From NCBI GenBank assembly GCA_947178245.1, contig CAMWXO010000041.1, positions 1 to 10,480 of the forward strand: a DNA stretch of 10,480 bases, in the 5' to 3' direction. The stretch's first letter is position 1, and each line of letters begins with the position of its first letter. The position numbers and the translations under genes were made by a program. The stretch is from an uncultured Porphyromonadaceae bacterium (GTDB lineage: Bacteria; Bacteroidota; Bacteroidia; Bacteroidales; Muribaculaceae). Shown in pieces: positions 1 through 7,918 of this stretch. Under the pieces are notes generated by a model. It saw only the letters and a program-made list of their open reading frames with translations. It was not told where the DNA came from and did not search any database.

Positions 1-542
1 CCCTCAGGGTGCGCACGGTGCCGCTGAAGCACAAGATTCCGGCCGTAGGCTATATTTTTGAAGAGAAGCCCCGTCTCCGACATATCGACCGCGCCTCTTG
101 CGACTTCCACGGCGTGCCGTTGTGGGCTTTCAATTCCATCAAGGCCGGTGCAGATTTCACAAAAGATGACGGCACTACCATATCAAACGAATTACTTACG
201 AAAGACCCCGCGCCTGCGCGAAGTTACGCCCACATAAGTGACACGGCCTATATCCCCGAGCTTGCCTCAAAGTTGCATGGGGTGGATCTGCTGTTTCACG
301 AGTCCACATATCTCGAGCAGGACATCGACAAGGCCAAGGAGCGCGGACACTCCACCGCCGCGCAGGCGGCAATGGTGGCCCGCGACGCCGAGGCCGGACG
401 CCTCCTGCTCGGCCACTATTCATCACGATATCACGACGGTTCGCTGTTTCTCAACGAAGCAAAGCCCATCTTCCCCAACTCGATAGCTGGGAAAGAGGGT
501 ATGAAAATAGAAGTGGCACGACCTGATATCATAAAATTTTAA
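1..542 (+). CDS. rnz: Ribonuclease Z, C-terminal part (5' end outside window)
   Basis: This is the tail of a metallo-beta-lactamase-fold endonuclease that in bacteria trims tRNA 3' ends. The reading frame is open from the window edge (first whole codon at 3), so the GTG at 9 is an internal Val and not a start. About 180 of the roughly 300 residues usual for the family are present. Counting from that GTG, the visible family marks are PLKH with a zinc-ligand His8 and the following GYIFEEKP; a region of about 35-70 that corresponds to the tRNA-binding exosite; SDT with the bridging Asp78; LLFHESTY at 95-101; RGHST at 112-116; and LGHYSSRY with ligand His136. The HxHxDH motif must lie upstream of the window. 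The C-terminus ends naturally at TAA 540-542. Nothing ties it functionally to the polysaccharide genes downstream, which have their own promoter. The family assignment is firm; the cellular role is taken from family knowledge. Confidence 0.92.
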   Translation, partial: LRVRTVPLKHKIPAVGYIFEEKPRLRHIDRASCDFHGVPLWAFNSIKAGADFTKDDGTTISNELLTKDPAPARSYAHISDTAYIPELASKLHGVDLLFHESTYLEQDIDKAKERGHSTAAQAAMVARDAEAGRLLLGHYSSRYHDGSLFLNEAKPIFPNSIAGKEGMKIEVARPDIIKF

Positions 543-546
543 AAAA

Positions 547-580
547 TAGCCACGTGCTGTTGGCTACTACAACTTTTTTT
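547..580 (+). terminator. Weak stem-loop plus T-tract after rnz
   Basis: TAGCCA (547-552) and TGGCTA (561-566) form a perfect 6-bp stem with an 8-nt loop. A run of seven T follows at 574-580, and six A precede it at 541-546. The T-run begins seven bases after the stem and the stem is short, so this is at best a weak intrinsic terminator for rnz. The right arm also overlaps the TTG -33 element of the next promoter, so the two readings compete. No transcript evidence is available. Confidence 0.35.
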
Positions 581-590
581 AGTAACTTTG
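560..590 (+). promoter_or_regulatory. Bacteroidota-type promoter for the export operon
   Basis: TAACTTTG at 583-590 matches the Bacteroidota -7 consensus TAnnTTTG exactly. TTG at 560-562 sits 20 bp upstream, the spacing expected for the -33 element recognised by the primary sigma factor of this phylum. Transcription would begin near 597, giving a leader of about 33 nt before the ATG at 631. It is the only clear promoter before the four plus-strand genes, which supports treating 631-7913 as one transcription unit. This is consensus matching only. Confidence 0.72.
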
Positions 591-630
591 CACGAAAATA
601 TCCACTTCACGACAACAATCACAGCATAAT

Positions 631-3213
631 ATGAAGATTAAGCGCTTAATTCTACCGTTGATGCTCCTTATGGCATTGCCCGGCATGGCAATGACCGACA
701 GTCAGGTCATCGAGTATATCACGACACAGTCGGCTGCCGGAAAATCACAAGACCAGATAGGGAAGGAACTAATCGCCAGAGGCGTGCCCATCGATCAGAT
801 CAAGCGTCTGAAAGCACAATACGAGAAGGGGGATCTTGATGATCAGACCGGCTCTACAAAGACATCCAAGTCAAGCACATCACGCACAAGAAATAACGCG
901 CAAGATACAAAGACAAGCAAAAAAAACGCAACAACTACTCCGCAGAAAACTTCAACTCAAAAGCTGCGCGAAAAGAACATGCGCCTCAAAAAGGATGTTT
1001 TGGATTTTTATACGAAACAGTCCGCCAATACCTCATCAAGTTTAGGATTTGGTATAGATGATGATTCTGATGCCACCGGAAGCACTAAATCATCATCCTA
1101 CTTAGACATTCGCAATACCCCTCTCTACGACCCCGACTATGAATTCCAACCTGATGAGATTGAGAAGATAATTTATGGTCACGACATATTTGAAACTCAG
1201 GAGTTGACTTTCGAGCCCAACGCAAACATGGCGACTCCGAAAAACTATCGTCTCGGTCCGGGCGATGAAGTGATTATCGACATCTGGGGCGCGAGTGAGG
1301 ACAACATACGCCAGGAAATATCTCCCGACGGCAGTATAATCATATCCCAACTCGGGCCGGTGCATCTCAACGGCATGACCGTGACAGAAGCCAATAACCA
1401 TATCCGCAACATATTCGCAAGAAAATATGCCGGAGTTGGCACGGAGACGGACATCAGTCTTACTCTCGGCAACATACGCTCCATACAGGTTGACGTGATG
1501 GGTGAAGTTCAACTCCCCGGCACATTCCGCCTCTCGCCATTCTCCAACGTGTTTCACGCACTCTACAACGCAGGTGGCATAAATGAAATCGGTTCAATGC
1601 GTAATATCGAAGTGCTACGCAACGGCAAAAGAATAGCCACTGTCGACTTCTACGATTATCTTTTCAAAGGCCGCGACACCGGCAATGTGCGCCTGCAGGA
1701 AGGAGATGTAATCATAGTGCCTCCTTACGCCGAACTCATTAGCGCGGAGGGCAACGTGAAGCGCCCTATGTTCTACGAACTCAAGCAAGATGAGAGTCTT
1801 GCCAAACTTTTGGAATATGCAGGAGGCTTTGCAGGGAATGCCTATAGTGACGTAGTGCGCATTGAGCGCCTGAATGGGTCTGAAAAACAAATTCTTACTA
1901 TTGACAAGACTCAATTTCCCTCCTATATGCTTCAAGACGGCGATGTAGTGAGCATCGGTTCGGTAACAAACAAATACTCCAACAAAGTTGAGTTGAAAGG
2001 AGCCGTCAATCGTCCGGGCACATACGCTATTGGAAACGGGATTACCACCGTAAAGGAACTTCTGCAAAAAGCCGACGGTTTAGCTGAAGATGCATATATG
2101 GACAGGGCAATAATCATGAGAGAAAAGCCCGACCGCTCGCTCGAAGTGGTATCTTTCAATGTCTCCGACCTCATGAGCGGCATAATCGCAGACATTCCTC
2201 TTAATAAAAACGATGTAATTGAGATTGGCAACGTCAACACACTCACAGAGCGTGGAGATGTTCAGATTCAAGGTTATATCAAAAATTATGGGTTGTATCC
2301 TTACGCCGAAGGAATGACTATCGAGGATCTTATCCTTCAAGCGGGTGGTCTTCTTGAAGGAGCATCCACAGCGAGAGTGGAAGTGGCACGACGAATTGTG
2401 GATCCTACCGACACTTTAGGCACAAATCAACTCTCGAAAGTGTTCACATTTAATATCAGCGAAGGACAAAACGACTCACGTAACTTTACACTGAAGCCAT
2501 ACGATATTGTAAATATCAGAAAAAGTCCTTCTTATAATAAGCAAGAACAGATGCTGGTGGAAGGAAACGTGTTATTTCCCGGCCACTACATTCTTCAATC
2601 ACGCAACGAAAGAGTTTCCGAGATTATCAAACGCGCCGGAGGTGTTCTTGAGAGCGCATACGTGAAAGGAGCATATCTTGTAAGGCAATCGACGCCGGAA
2701 CAGAAGGAGATGCGCAATCAGATTCTACGCCTTGCACGCTCTAATGCAAATTCCAAAGACACCATCTCTATTGATTCCTTACTGCTGACAGATAGAGACC
2801 GTGTGGGTATTGACCTTGTGAAAGCACTTGAGAATCCCGGCAGCACATACGACTTTGTGGTGCAGGAAGGCGATATCCTGACCATTCCGGAAATGCAAAG
2901 CACGGTTAATATCATGGGCGAAGTGCTCTATCCCAACTCAGTGGTCTACGTGCCCGGCAAGAAACTTAAATACTACATAGATCAGGCCGGTGGCTATGGC
3001 GAACGCGCTCGCAAGAGCAAAGCATTTGTCATATATATGAACGGTTCGGTAGCAAAAGCCAAAGGTAATACGACTATCGAACCGGGATGTCAGATAGTGA
3101 TTCCCACGAAACCGGATGGCAAGCCATTCGACTGGTCTAAAGTATTCTCCATTACGTCGACGCTCGGTTCTCTCGCGTCAGTGGCAGCGACAATATACGC
3201 TATAACGAAATAA
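631..3213 (+). CDS. Multi-SLBB polysaccharide export protein (Wza-like)
   Basis: An 860-residue outer-membrane or periplasmic exporter of a capsular or extracellular polysaccharide. A signal peptide covers about 1-20 (MKIKR, then a hydrophobic stretch, AMA end) and has no lipobox Cys, unlike E. coli Wza. Residues 22-66 form a short helical domain typical of the Bacteroidota versions. A Ser/Thr/Lys-rich linker follows at about 70-112. The Poly_export domain lies at about 203-282 (YRLGPGDEVIIDIWG at 206-220). Six SLBB-type beta-grasp repeats start near 285, 368, 452, 543, 641 and 759, each with a GxVxxPGxY-like strand and an AGG turn. The last 25 residues (FDWSKVFS...TIYAITK) form a hydrophobic or amphipathic helix that could line an outer-membrane alpha-helical pore, as the Wza C-terminus does. 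It is far longer than Wza (about 380 residues). It is followed after 31 bp by its inner-membrane partner. The family is firm; the exported sugar is unknown. Confidence 0.93.
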   Translation: MKIKRLILPLMLLMALPGMAMTDSQVIEYITTQSAAGKSQDQIGKELIARGVPIDQIKRLKAQYEKGDLDDQTGSTKTSKSSTSRTRNNAQDTKTSKKNATTTPQKTSTQKLREKNMRLKKDVLDFYTKQSANTSSSLGFGIDDDSDATGSTKSSSYLDIRNTPLYDPDYEFQPDEIEKIIYGHDIFETQELTFEPNANMATPKNYRLGPGDEVIIDIWGASEDNIRQEISPDGSIIISQLGPVHLNGMTVTEANNHIRNIFARKYAGVGTETDISLTLGNIRSIQVDVMGEVQLPGTFRLSPFSNVFHALYNAGGINEIGSMRNIEVLRNGKRIATVDFYDYLFKGRDTGNVRLQEGDVIIVPPYAELISAEGNVKRPMFYELKQDESLAKLLEYAGGFAGNAYSDVVRIERLNGSEKQILTIDKTQFPSYMLQDGDVVSIGSVTNKYSNKVELKGAVNRPGTYAIGNGITTVKELLQKADGLAEDAYMDRAIIMREKPDRSLEVVSFNVSDLMSGIIADIPLNKNDVIEIGNVNTLTERGDVQIQGYIKNYGLYPYAEGMTIEDLILQAGGLLEGASTARVEVARRIVDPTDTLGTNQLSKVFTFNISEGQNDSRNFTLKPYDIVNIRKSPSYNKQEQMLVEGNVLFPGHYILQSRNERVSEIIKRAGGVLESAYVKGAYLVRQSTPEQKEMRNQILRLARSNANSKDTISIDSLLLTDRDRVGIDLVKALENPGSTYDFVVQEGDILTIPEMQSTVNIMGEVLYPNSVVYVPGKKLKYYIDQAGGYGERARKSKAFVIYMNGSVAKAKGNTTIEPGCQIVIPTKPDGKPFDWSKVFSITSTLGSLASVAATIYAITK

Positions 3214-3244
3214 CAACACGCCAAATCCAACTCTGAAATCGACA

Positions 3245-4399
3245 ATGAAAGCAGAAGAAAAAGAGATAAAGGACGACGATATAGCATTGCGCACTTCACC
3301 CGAACAGAACGAGGAGGAGCAGGAAATAGACCTTCTCGAGCTGGCCATGAAGCTATGGGCGCAGAAGAAGAAAATCGCCATCTGGTGCTGTGTAGGCGCA
3401 TTGCTCGGATTGATAGTGGCTTTCAGTATCCCAAAGGAATACGACACCACGGTGAAACTTGCCCCCGAAAGCAGTAATGGACAAAAAATGAGCAGCGGAC
3501 TCGGAGCTATGGCTTCCATGATAGGCTTAGGTAATCTCGGGCAAACCGGCGCTGATGCTGTCAATCCGATGCTCTACCCCGATGTGGTGAGTTCAACTCC
3601 GTTTCTTGTAGGATTGTTCAATGTGCCTCTTGAGAATGAGGATGGCGAGAAAATCGGCACACTCAAGGAGTATATGGAAGATGATATCCGCTCGCCCTGG
3701 TGGTCGGCCGTATTGGGCGCTCCATTCAAACTCCTCGGCGCCCTGCGCGGAGGAGATGAGGAAGAGGATAATGGCAAGAAAGGCACCGACGTATTCCGCC
3801 TCACAACGAAAGAATATATGGTGGTTCAGGCTTTGACGAAGCGTATCTCGGCTTCGGTGGATACCAAGACCTCGGTCATCACCATATCGGTGCTGATGCA
3901 AGACCCCATGGTCTCGGCGATGCTTGCCGACACGGTGGTATATCGCCTTCAGGAATATATTACCGATTACCGCACCAACAAGGCCCGCAAAGACCTCGAA
4001 TATGCCGAACTCGTGAACGACGAGGCCCAGGCAGCATACTATAAGGCCCAGCAGGAATACGCCGATTATCAAGACAGGAATCAGGGACTGATATTGCACT
4101 CGGCACAGACCACACGCGACAGGCTCGAGAATGAGGCAACGCTCGCCTTCAACCTCTACAACCAGACCAGCCAGCAGGTACAGCTCGCTAAGGCTAAGGT
4201 GCAGGAAGTGACCCCGGTCTACGCTACTGTAACGCCGGCATCGGTACCCATAAGGCCTGCATCGCCAAAGAAGCCGATGATTCTTATAGGATTCGTGTTC
4301 CTTGCTTTCGTAGCCTGCTCGGCATGGATTCTCTACGGCAAGCCTCTGATTGAAGAGATGAAGCAAAAAAAACTTGAAACTGAGGAAACGAACAAGTAA
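3245..4399 (+). CDS. Wzz-type chain-length determinant / polysaccharide co-polymerase
   Basis: A 384-residue inner-membrane protein expected to set polysaccharide chain length and connect polymerase to the outer-membrane exporter. The N-terminus is cytoplasmic and very acidic (1-29), then EIDLLELAMKLWAQKKK leads into TM1 at about 44-62. The Wzz-type beta segment follows (EYDTTVKLAPES). A Gly/Met/Ser-rich stretch lies at 81-100 and a Trp-containing hydrophobic insert at 150-168 (SPWWSAVLGAPFKLLGAL), followed by an acidic patch (DEEED). Long coiled-coil helices run from about 240-320. The Pro-rich PASVPIRPASPKKP precedes TM2 at about 344-364, and a short Lys/Glu-rich cytoplasmic tail ends the protein. 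There is no Walker A motif or Tyr-rich tail, so it lacks the fused BY-kinase of Wzc, and no separate kinase gene is in the window. Start at ATG 3245, 31 bp after the exporter gene. Family assignment is strong; whether the product is capsule, O-antigen or EPS is open. Confidence 0.9.
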   Translation: MKAEEKEIKDDDIALRTSPEQNEEEQEIDLLELAMKLWAQKKKIAIWCCVGALLGLIVAFSIPKEYDTTVKLAPESSNGQKMSSGLGAMASMIGLGNLGQTGADAVNPMLYPDVVSSTPFLVGLFNVPLENEDGEKIGTLKEYMEDDIRSPWWSAVLGAPFKLLGALRGGDEEEDNGKKGTDVFRLTTKEYMVVQALTKRISASVDTKTSVITISVLMQDPMVSAMLADTVVYRLQEYITDYRTNKARKDLEYAELVNDEAQAAYYKAQQEYADYQDRNQGLILHSAQTTRDRLENEATLAFNLYNQTSQQVQLAKAKVQEVTPVYATVTPASVPIRPASPKKPMILIGFVFLAFVACSAWILYGKPLIEEMKQKKLETEETNK

Positions 4400-4404
4400 C
4401 TGAA

Positions 4405-5355
4405 TTGAGATTCACAATTCGCATACTATTACTGTTTGCGGCAATAGCCGCAGGCATCTCCGCCACAAGAGCCGACGACCTCGCGGATCTTGTGGCGGCT
4501 GTCGCTGCCGACTCCAAAACGCTTCACCGCACCGGCGACGGCTTCATACTCACTTTCGACTCGCTCCCGAAATATGTGCCGCAGAATAAACGGAAAATCG
4601 ACTCTTCGTTTCTTGACGGTGTCTGTGAGACAATGACAGTCATCGGCACTCTTGATTACATTCTGAACACTTACAACCTTAACGAAGATCCTCAAAGGGA
4701 AGCGCGACGCCTCGCCATGGAATATGAACGCCGAGCATCGCGCCCCACGCTCGGGATGAGGAGTTTCTTCCGCCCGGTGCCCGGCACCATCACTTCGTTC
4801 TATGGCTGGCGCCCGCAGTTCGGCCGACTTCATCACGGCATAGATCTCCACCTCAATGTGGGCGACACGGTTAGGGCCGCATTGCCCGGGACAGTCGAGA
4901 AAGTCGGGTATGACCCGCATGGCTACGGACACTATCTGGTAGTGTCTCATCCCGACGGAATGAGCACACTCTACGGCCACCTGTCATACGCACTCGTAGG
5001 ACAAGGCCAGGACGTCTACGCCGGCGCCCCTATCGCAATAGGGGGAAATACCGGCAATTCTACGGGGCCACACCTACACTTTGAGGTCAGGATGGGGGAA
5101 ACCGCTATCGATCCCACACTGATATTCGACTTTTACGGCCGAGCGCAAGTGACATATACGGCCGAAGAGACTACTCCACCCGAAGTGGATCCGAGAAAAT
5201 CGCTCGCAGGGAAACGCACCTACGTGGTGCGTCATGGCGACACGCCCCAGAGCGTAGCGAAACGCGCCGGCATCTCGGTGGCCAGACTCTGCCAGCTCAA
5301 CATGATCAGGGAGTCGGCACCGCTCGAACCGGGCCGCATGCTCAAAATAAAATAA
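4405..5355 (+). CDS. Secreted M23 family metallopeptidase with C-terminal LysM
   Basis: A 316-residue exported peptidoglycan hydrolase or divisome-type M23 protein. The start is TTG at 4405: an in-frame stop lies at 4381-4383, no ATG or GTG occurs between it and the signal peptide, and the TTG gives a clean leader (MRFTIRILLLFAAIAAG, cleavage likely after TRA at about 23). The start is five bases after the wzz-like stop, so translational coupling is likely. The M23 (LytM) core at about 120-240 has all zinc and catalytic marks: HHGID (His143, Asp147), YGHLS (His192) and GPHLHFEV (His223, His225). It should therefore be an active zinc endopeptidase rather than a degenerate regulator. A LysM peptidoglycan-binding module fills 271-315 (TYVVRHGDTPQSVAKRAGIS...). 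Domain order is M23 then LysM, the reverse of NlpD. Lying between polysaccharide-export genes and a glycosidase, it may open or anchor the wall near the exporter; that role is inference. Confidence 0.93.
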   Translation: MRFTIRILLLFAAIAAGISATRADDLADLVAAVAADSKTLHRTGDGFILTFDSLPKYVPQNKRKIDSSFLDGVCETMTVIGTLDYILNTYNLNEDPQREARRLAMEYERRASRPTLGMRSFFRPVPGTITSFYGWRPQFGRLHHGIDLHLNVGDTVRAALPGTVEKVGYDPHGYGHYLVVSHPDGMSTLYGHLSYALVGQGQDVYAGAPIAIGGNTGNSTGPHLHFEVRMGETAIDPTLIFDFYGRAQVTYTAEETTPPEVDPRKSLAGKRTYVVRHGDTPQSVAKRAGISVARLCQLNMIRESAPLEPGRMLKIK

Positions 5356-5387
5356 TCTGCTCTTCTTTCACCCCTAAATAGATAATT

Positions 5388-7913
5388 ATGACCTTGCCGC
5401 GTACTTTACTGACAGCTTTGGCTCTGGCAGTCAGCCTCTTGGCCGGAGCAGCAGAGATAATATGGTTTGACGGTAAGCAACCCGTGACCTATTCACTCCC
5501 CCCGGGAGCCGACCCGGTAGTGACTACGGCCGCGGGAATGTTTGCAGGCGATATGCTCGCCGTGACAGGCAAAAGTGCGGAATGCGCGCCCCCGGAGCAA
5601 GCCCGGATACGCCTGATCCAGCTCGACACCGCAGACGATGCTGAAATCAAGAGCGCCCGCAATGCCGGAATCGACACAGGTAAGTTGAAATCGCTCACCG
5701 ACGGCTTCGCCATCAAGGTGAAAGACGGCATCATATATGTGGCCGGGGCTAATGGCCGTGGCACCGCATACGGGCTGCTCGAACTCTCCAGGAAGGCCGG
5801 AGTTAGTCCGTGGATATGGTGGGGCGATGTGATACCGGAGAAGAAGAAAGCACTCACAATCGATAGCGGTTATGAGACTATGCAGGGTGCGTCAGTAGAC
5901 CGCCGCGGTATCTTCATCAACGACGAAGACTGGTCGCTAAGGCCCTGGAGTCATCTGAACTTCGAGCCGTCGGACAAAACCAAGATAGGCCCCAAAACCT
6001 ACCGAAAGATATTTGAACTCCTGCTTCGTCTGCGCGCCAACACACTCTGGCCGGCCATGCACGAAGGCACCACAGCCTTCTTCAGACTTCCCGGAGCGAA
6101 GGAGCAGGCCGACAGTTGCGGCATCATCATCGGCACCTCTCATTGCGAGCCATTGCTGCGCAACAATGTGGGGGAATGGGACAGCAAGACACGCGGCAGA
6201 TTCAATTATCTCACGAACCGCGATGAAGTCAAGGAATATTGGGCTGAACGTCTGGCCGAGGTAAAAGACTCAAAGGGCGGTAACATGCTCACCATAGGCA
6301 TGCGTGGCATCCACGACAGCTCGATGGAGGGATACAAGACCACGCAGGAAAAGTTCGACGGTCTGCAGGAGGTGATCATAGACCAGCAGCGCCTTATAGC
6401 TGAAAATCTCGGAGACCCGTCGCAGCAAGACCAGGTGTTCGTGCCCTATAAGGAAGTGCTCGAGCTCTACGAGCAAGGTCTCGAAGTGCCTGATTACGTC
6501 ACTCTCATGTGGTGTGACGACAATCACGGCTACCTGACACGTTTGAGTACCAAAGAGGAACGAAAGCGCAAGGGAGGAGCGGGAGTGTATTATCATCTCA
6601 GCTACTGGGGACAGCCTCACGACTATCTCTGGCTCACCACCACCCAGCCGGGACTCATCTACCACCAGATGCGTCGCGCCTTCGACCGGGGGGCAAAAAA
6701 AATATGGATCGCCAATGTGCACGACCCTAAAGTGGCGGGATATGATCTTGAACTCTTTCTCGACATGGCGTGGAACATCGACGGCGTGTCAGGATCCACG
6801 CTGCGCGATCATTACCACGCATGGCTCACACGGAATTTCGGTGCAGCCGCCGCCGACAGGGTTCTCGGAGCGATGCTTGATTTCTACAGATTGTGCGGTC
6901 AGCGCCGACCGGAATTCATGGGCTGGTCGGAGGTGGAGAAAGACCGCCGCCTCTATGAAAGGCGCCTCACGCCGGTGCGCTCGTCGGAATTCAACCCGAA
7001 CGAGTTCGGCGACGAGCTGCAACGCTACGTATATGAATATGACAGGATAGCCACTCTTGTAGATGCCGTGACCCGTTATGTAGACCCCTCGCTCCACGAT
7101 GCCTGGTATGCCGCCGTAGTCTATCCGGTCTGCGCCGCATCCGCGCATGCAAGGTCGCTGCTTGAAGCTCAGAAAGCCCGCGCGCTCGCTTCGGGACGCA
7201 ATGCAATTCTCGACCGAGAGGCTACCGAGGAGAAAATCGCCGCACACTGCGCGGCAAGCCAACTTGCCTATCAGGAAGTAAGGAAACTGACAGATTACTA
7301 TAATTATGTCGTGGCCGACGGCAAATGGGCCGGGCTTATGGATATGAGGCCGAGAGATCTTCCGGTGTTCTACGCTCCAAACCTTCCGGTGATTCTGACA
7401 GATAAGGAATTGATCAGATATATCGACAGCCCTATTGCAAAGCCGGACTCGATAAACGCGGGAAACACCTTGGCACGCGACGCGGCAGACTTCGATAACG
7501 CCACCGGCAGCGTGCAGGCGATCGGAATGCTTGGCCACAGCATGAAAGCCGTGGATATGAGCAAAGGGAGCAGTCTGAAATACACTTTCGAGACCGCCGA
7601 AGATACCTCCGGAGTGATGCGCGTGGCGGTGATACCTACTCATCCACTCGACGGAGGCGACCTGCGTTTTGGTGTCAGCATCGACGGCTCGGAGCCCGAA
7701 ATCTTTAATATACGCGAGCCTTTCCGCTCGGAGCAATGGAAGCAGAACGTGATGCGCGGGCAAACCGTGAGGACGGTACCTGCCACACTTTCAGCCGGAG
7801 CACACACTCTTGAGATCATAGCCCTCGACGACAATCTCGTCGTAGACCAATGGATGTGGGACGACAAGCCCGACCGACAATTCTACATCTTCCCCACCCG
7901 CGATGCCCGGTGA
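5388..7913 (+). CDS. Glycoside hydrolase family 115 (alpha-glucuronidase family), secreted
   Basis: An 841-residue secreted or periplasmic glycosidase. The signal peptide is MTLPRTLLTALALAVSLLAG, with cleavage near AGA-AE (22). There is no lipobox, so it is probably periplasmic or released. An N-terminal GH20b-like domain spans about 23-160 (DGFAIKVKDGIIYVAGANGRGTAYGL reads like helper domains of exo-glycosidases). The GH115 catalytic barrel follows at about 170-480: RRGIFINDEDW at 172-182, LRLRANTLWPAMHEG at 213-227, GTSHCEPL at 249-256, MLTIGMRGIHD at 300-310, LMWCDDNHGYLTR at 373-385, YYHLSYWGQPHDYLW at 401-415, and IANVHDPKVAGYDLELFLDMAWN at 441-463. A helical region covers about 480-660, and a C-terminal beta domain about 690-841 ends in VVDQWMWDD...FYIFP. 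Length agrees with GH115 enzymes. Known members remove (4-O-methyl-)glucuronic acid from xylan by an inverting mechanism (EC 3.2.1.131), and some act on arabinogalactan-type glycans, so the substrate here is not settled. It is 32 bp after the peptidase gene with no visible promoter. No SusC/SusD pair is nearby. Confidence 0.92.
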   Translation: MTLPRTLLTALALAVSLLAGAAEIIWFDGKQPVTYSLPPGADPVVTTAAGMFAGDMLAVTGKSAECAPPEQARIRLIQLDTADDAEIKSARNAGIDTGKLKSLTDGFAIKVKDGIIYVAGANGRGTAYGLLELSRKAGVSPWIWWGDVIPEKKKALTIDSGYETMQGASVDRRGIFINDEDWSLRPWSHLNFEPSDKTKIGPKTYRKIFELLLRLRANTLWPAMHEGTTAFFRLPGAKEQADSCGIIIGTSHCEPLLRNNVGEWDSKTRGRFNYLTNRDEVKEYWAERLAEVKDSKGGNMLTIGMRGIHDSSMEGYKTTQEKFDGLQEVIIDQQRLIAENLGDPSQQDQVFVPYKEVLELYEQGLEVPDYVTLMWCDDNHGYLTRLSTKEERKRKGGAGVYYHLSYWGQPHDYLWLTTTQPGLIYHQMRRAFDRGAKKIWIANVHDPKVAGYDLELFLDMAWNIDGVSGSTLRDHYHAWLTRNFGAAAADRVLGAMLDFYRLCGQRRPEFMGWSEVEKDRRLYERRLTPVRSSEFNPNEFGDELQRYVYEYDRIATLVDAVTRYVDPSLHDAWYAAVVYPVCAASAHARSLLEAQKARALASGRNAILDREATEEKIAAHCAASQLAYQEVRKLTDYYNYVVADGKWAGLMDMRPRDLPVFYAPNLPVILTDKELIRYIDSPIAKPDSINAGNTLARDAADFDNATGSVQAIGMLGHSMKAVDMSKGSSLKYTFETAEDTSGVMRVAVIPTHPLDGGDLRFGVSIDGSEPEIFNIREPFRSEQWKQNVMRGQTVRTVPATLSAGAHTLEIIALDDNLVVDQWMWDDKPDRQFYIFPTRDAR

Positions 7914-7918
7914 GCGAC

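Noticed and set aside
9..11. GTG at position 9 as the start of a 177-residue protein.
   Set aside because: The RNase Z frame is open upstream to the window edge, and the essential HxHxDH metal-binding motif would be missing, so this is an internal Val of a gene cut by the window.
543..630. An invertible, phase-variable capsule promoter.
   Set aside because: Such promoters need flanking inverted repeats of roughly 15 bp or more and usually a nearby recombinase. Only a 6-bp stem is seen, and no recombinase gene is in the window.
511..2392. A near-identical short sequence, GAAGTGGCACGAC, in rnz (about 511) and the exporter gene (about 2380).
   Set aside because: Both copies encode the common peptide EVAR in frame; 13 bases with no flanking similarity is best taken as chance.
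3593..4366. A 257-codon minus-strand frame opposite the Wzz-like gene.
   Set aside because: Antisense shadow: the plus frame has two membrane segments, coiled coil and family motifs, while the minus frame reads as low-complexity Leu/Arg/His-rich sequence.
6789..7763. A long open frame (324 codons) on the minus strand opposite GH115.
   Set aside because: It lies wholly antisense to a clear GH115 gene, shows no recognisable domain, and its His/Arg/Gly-rich composition is typical of a shadow frame in GC-rich coding DNA.
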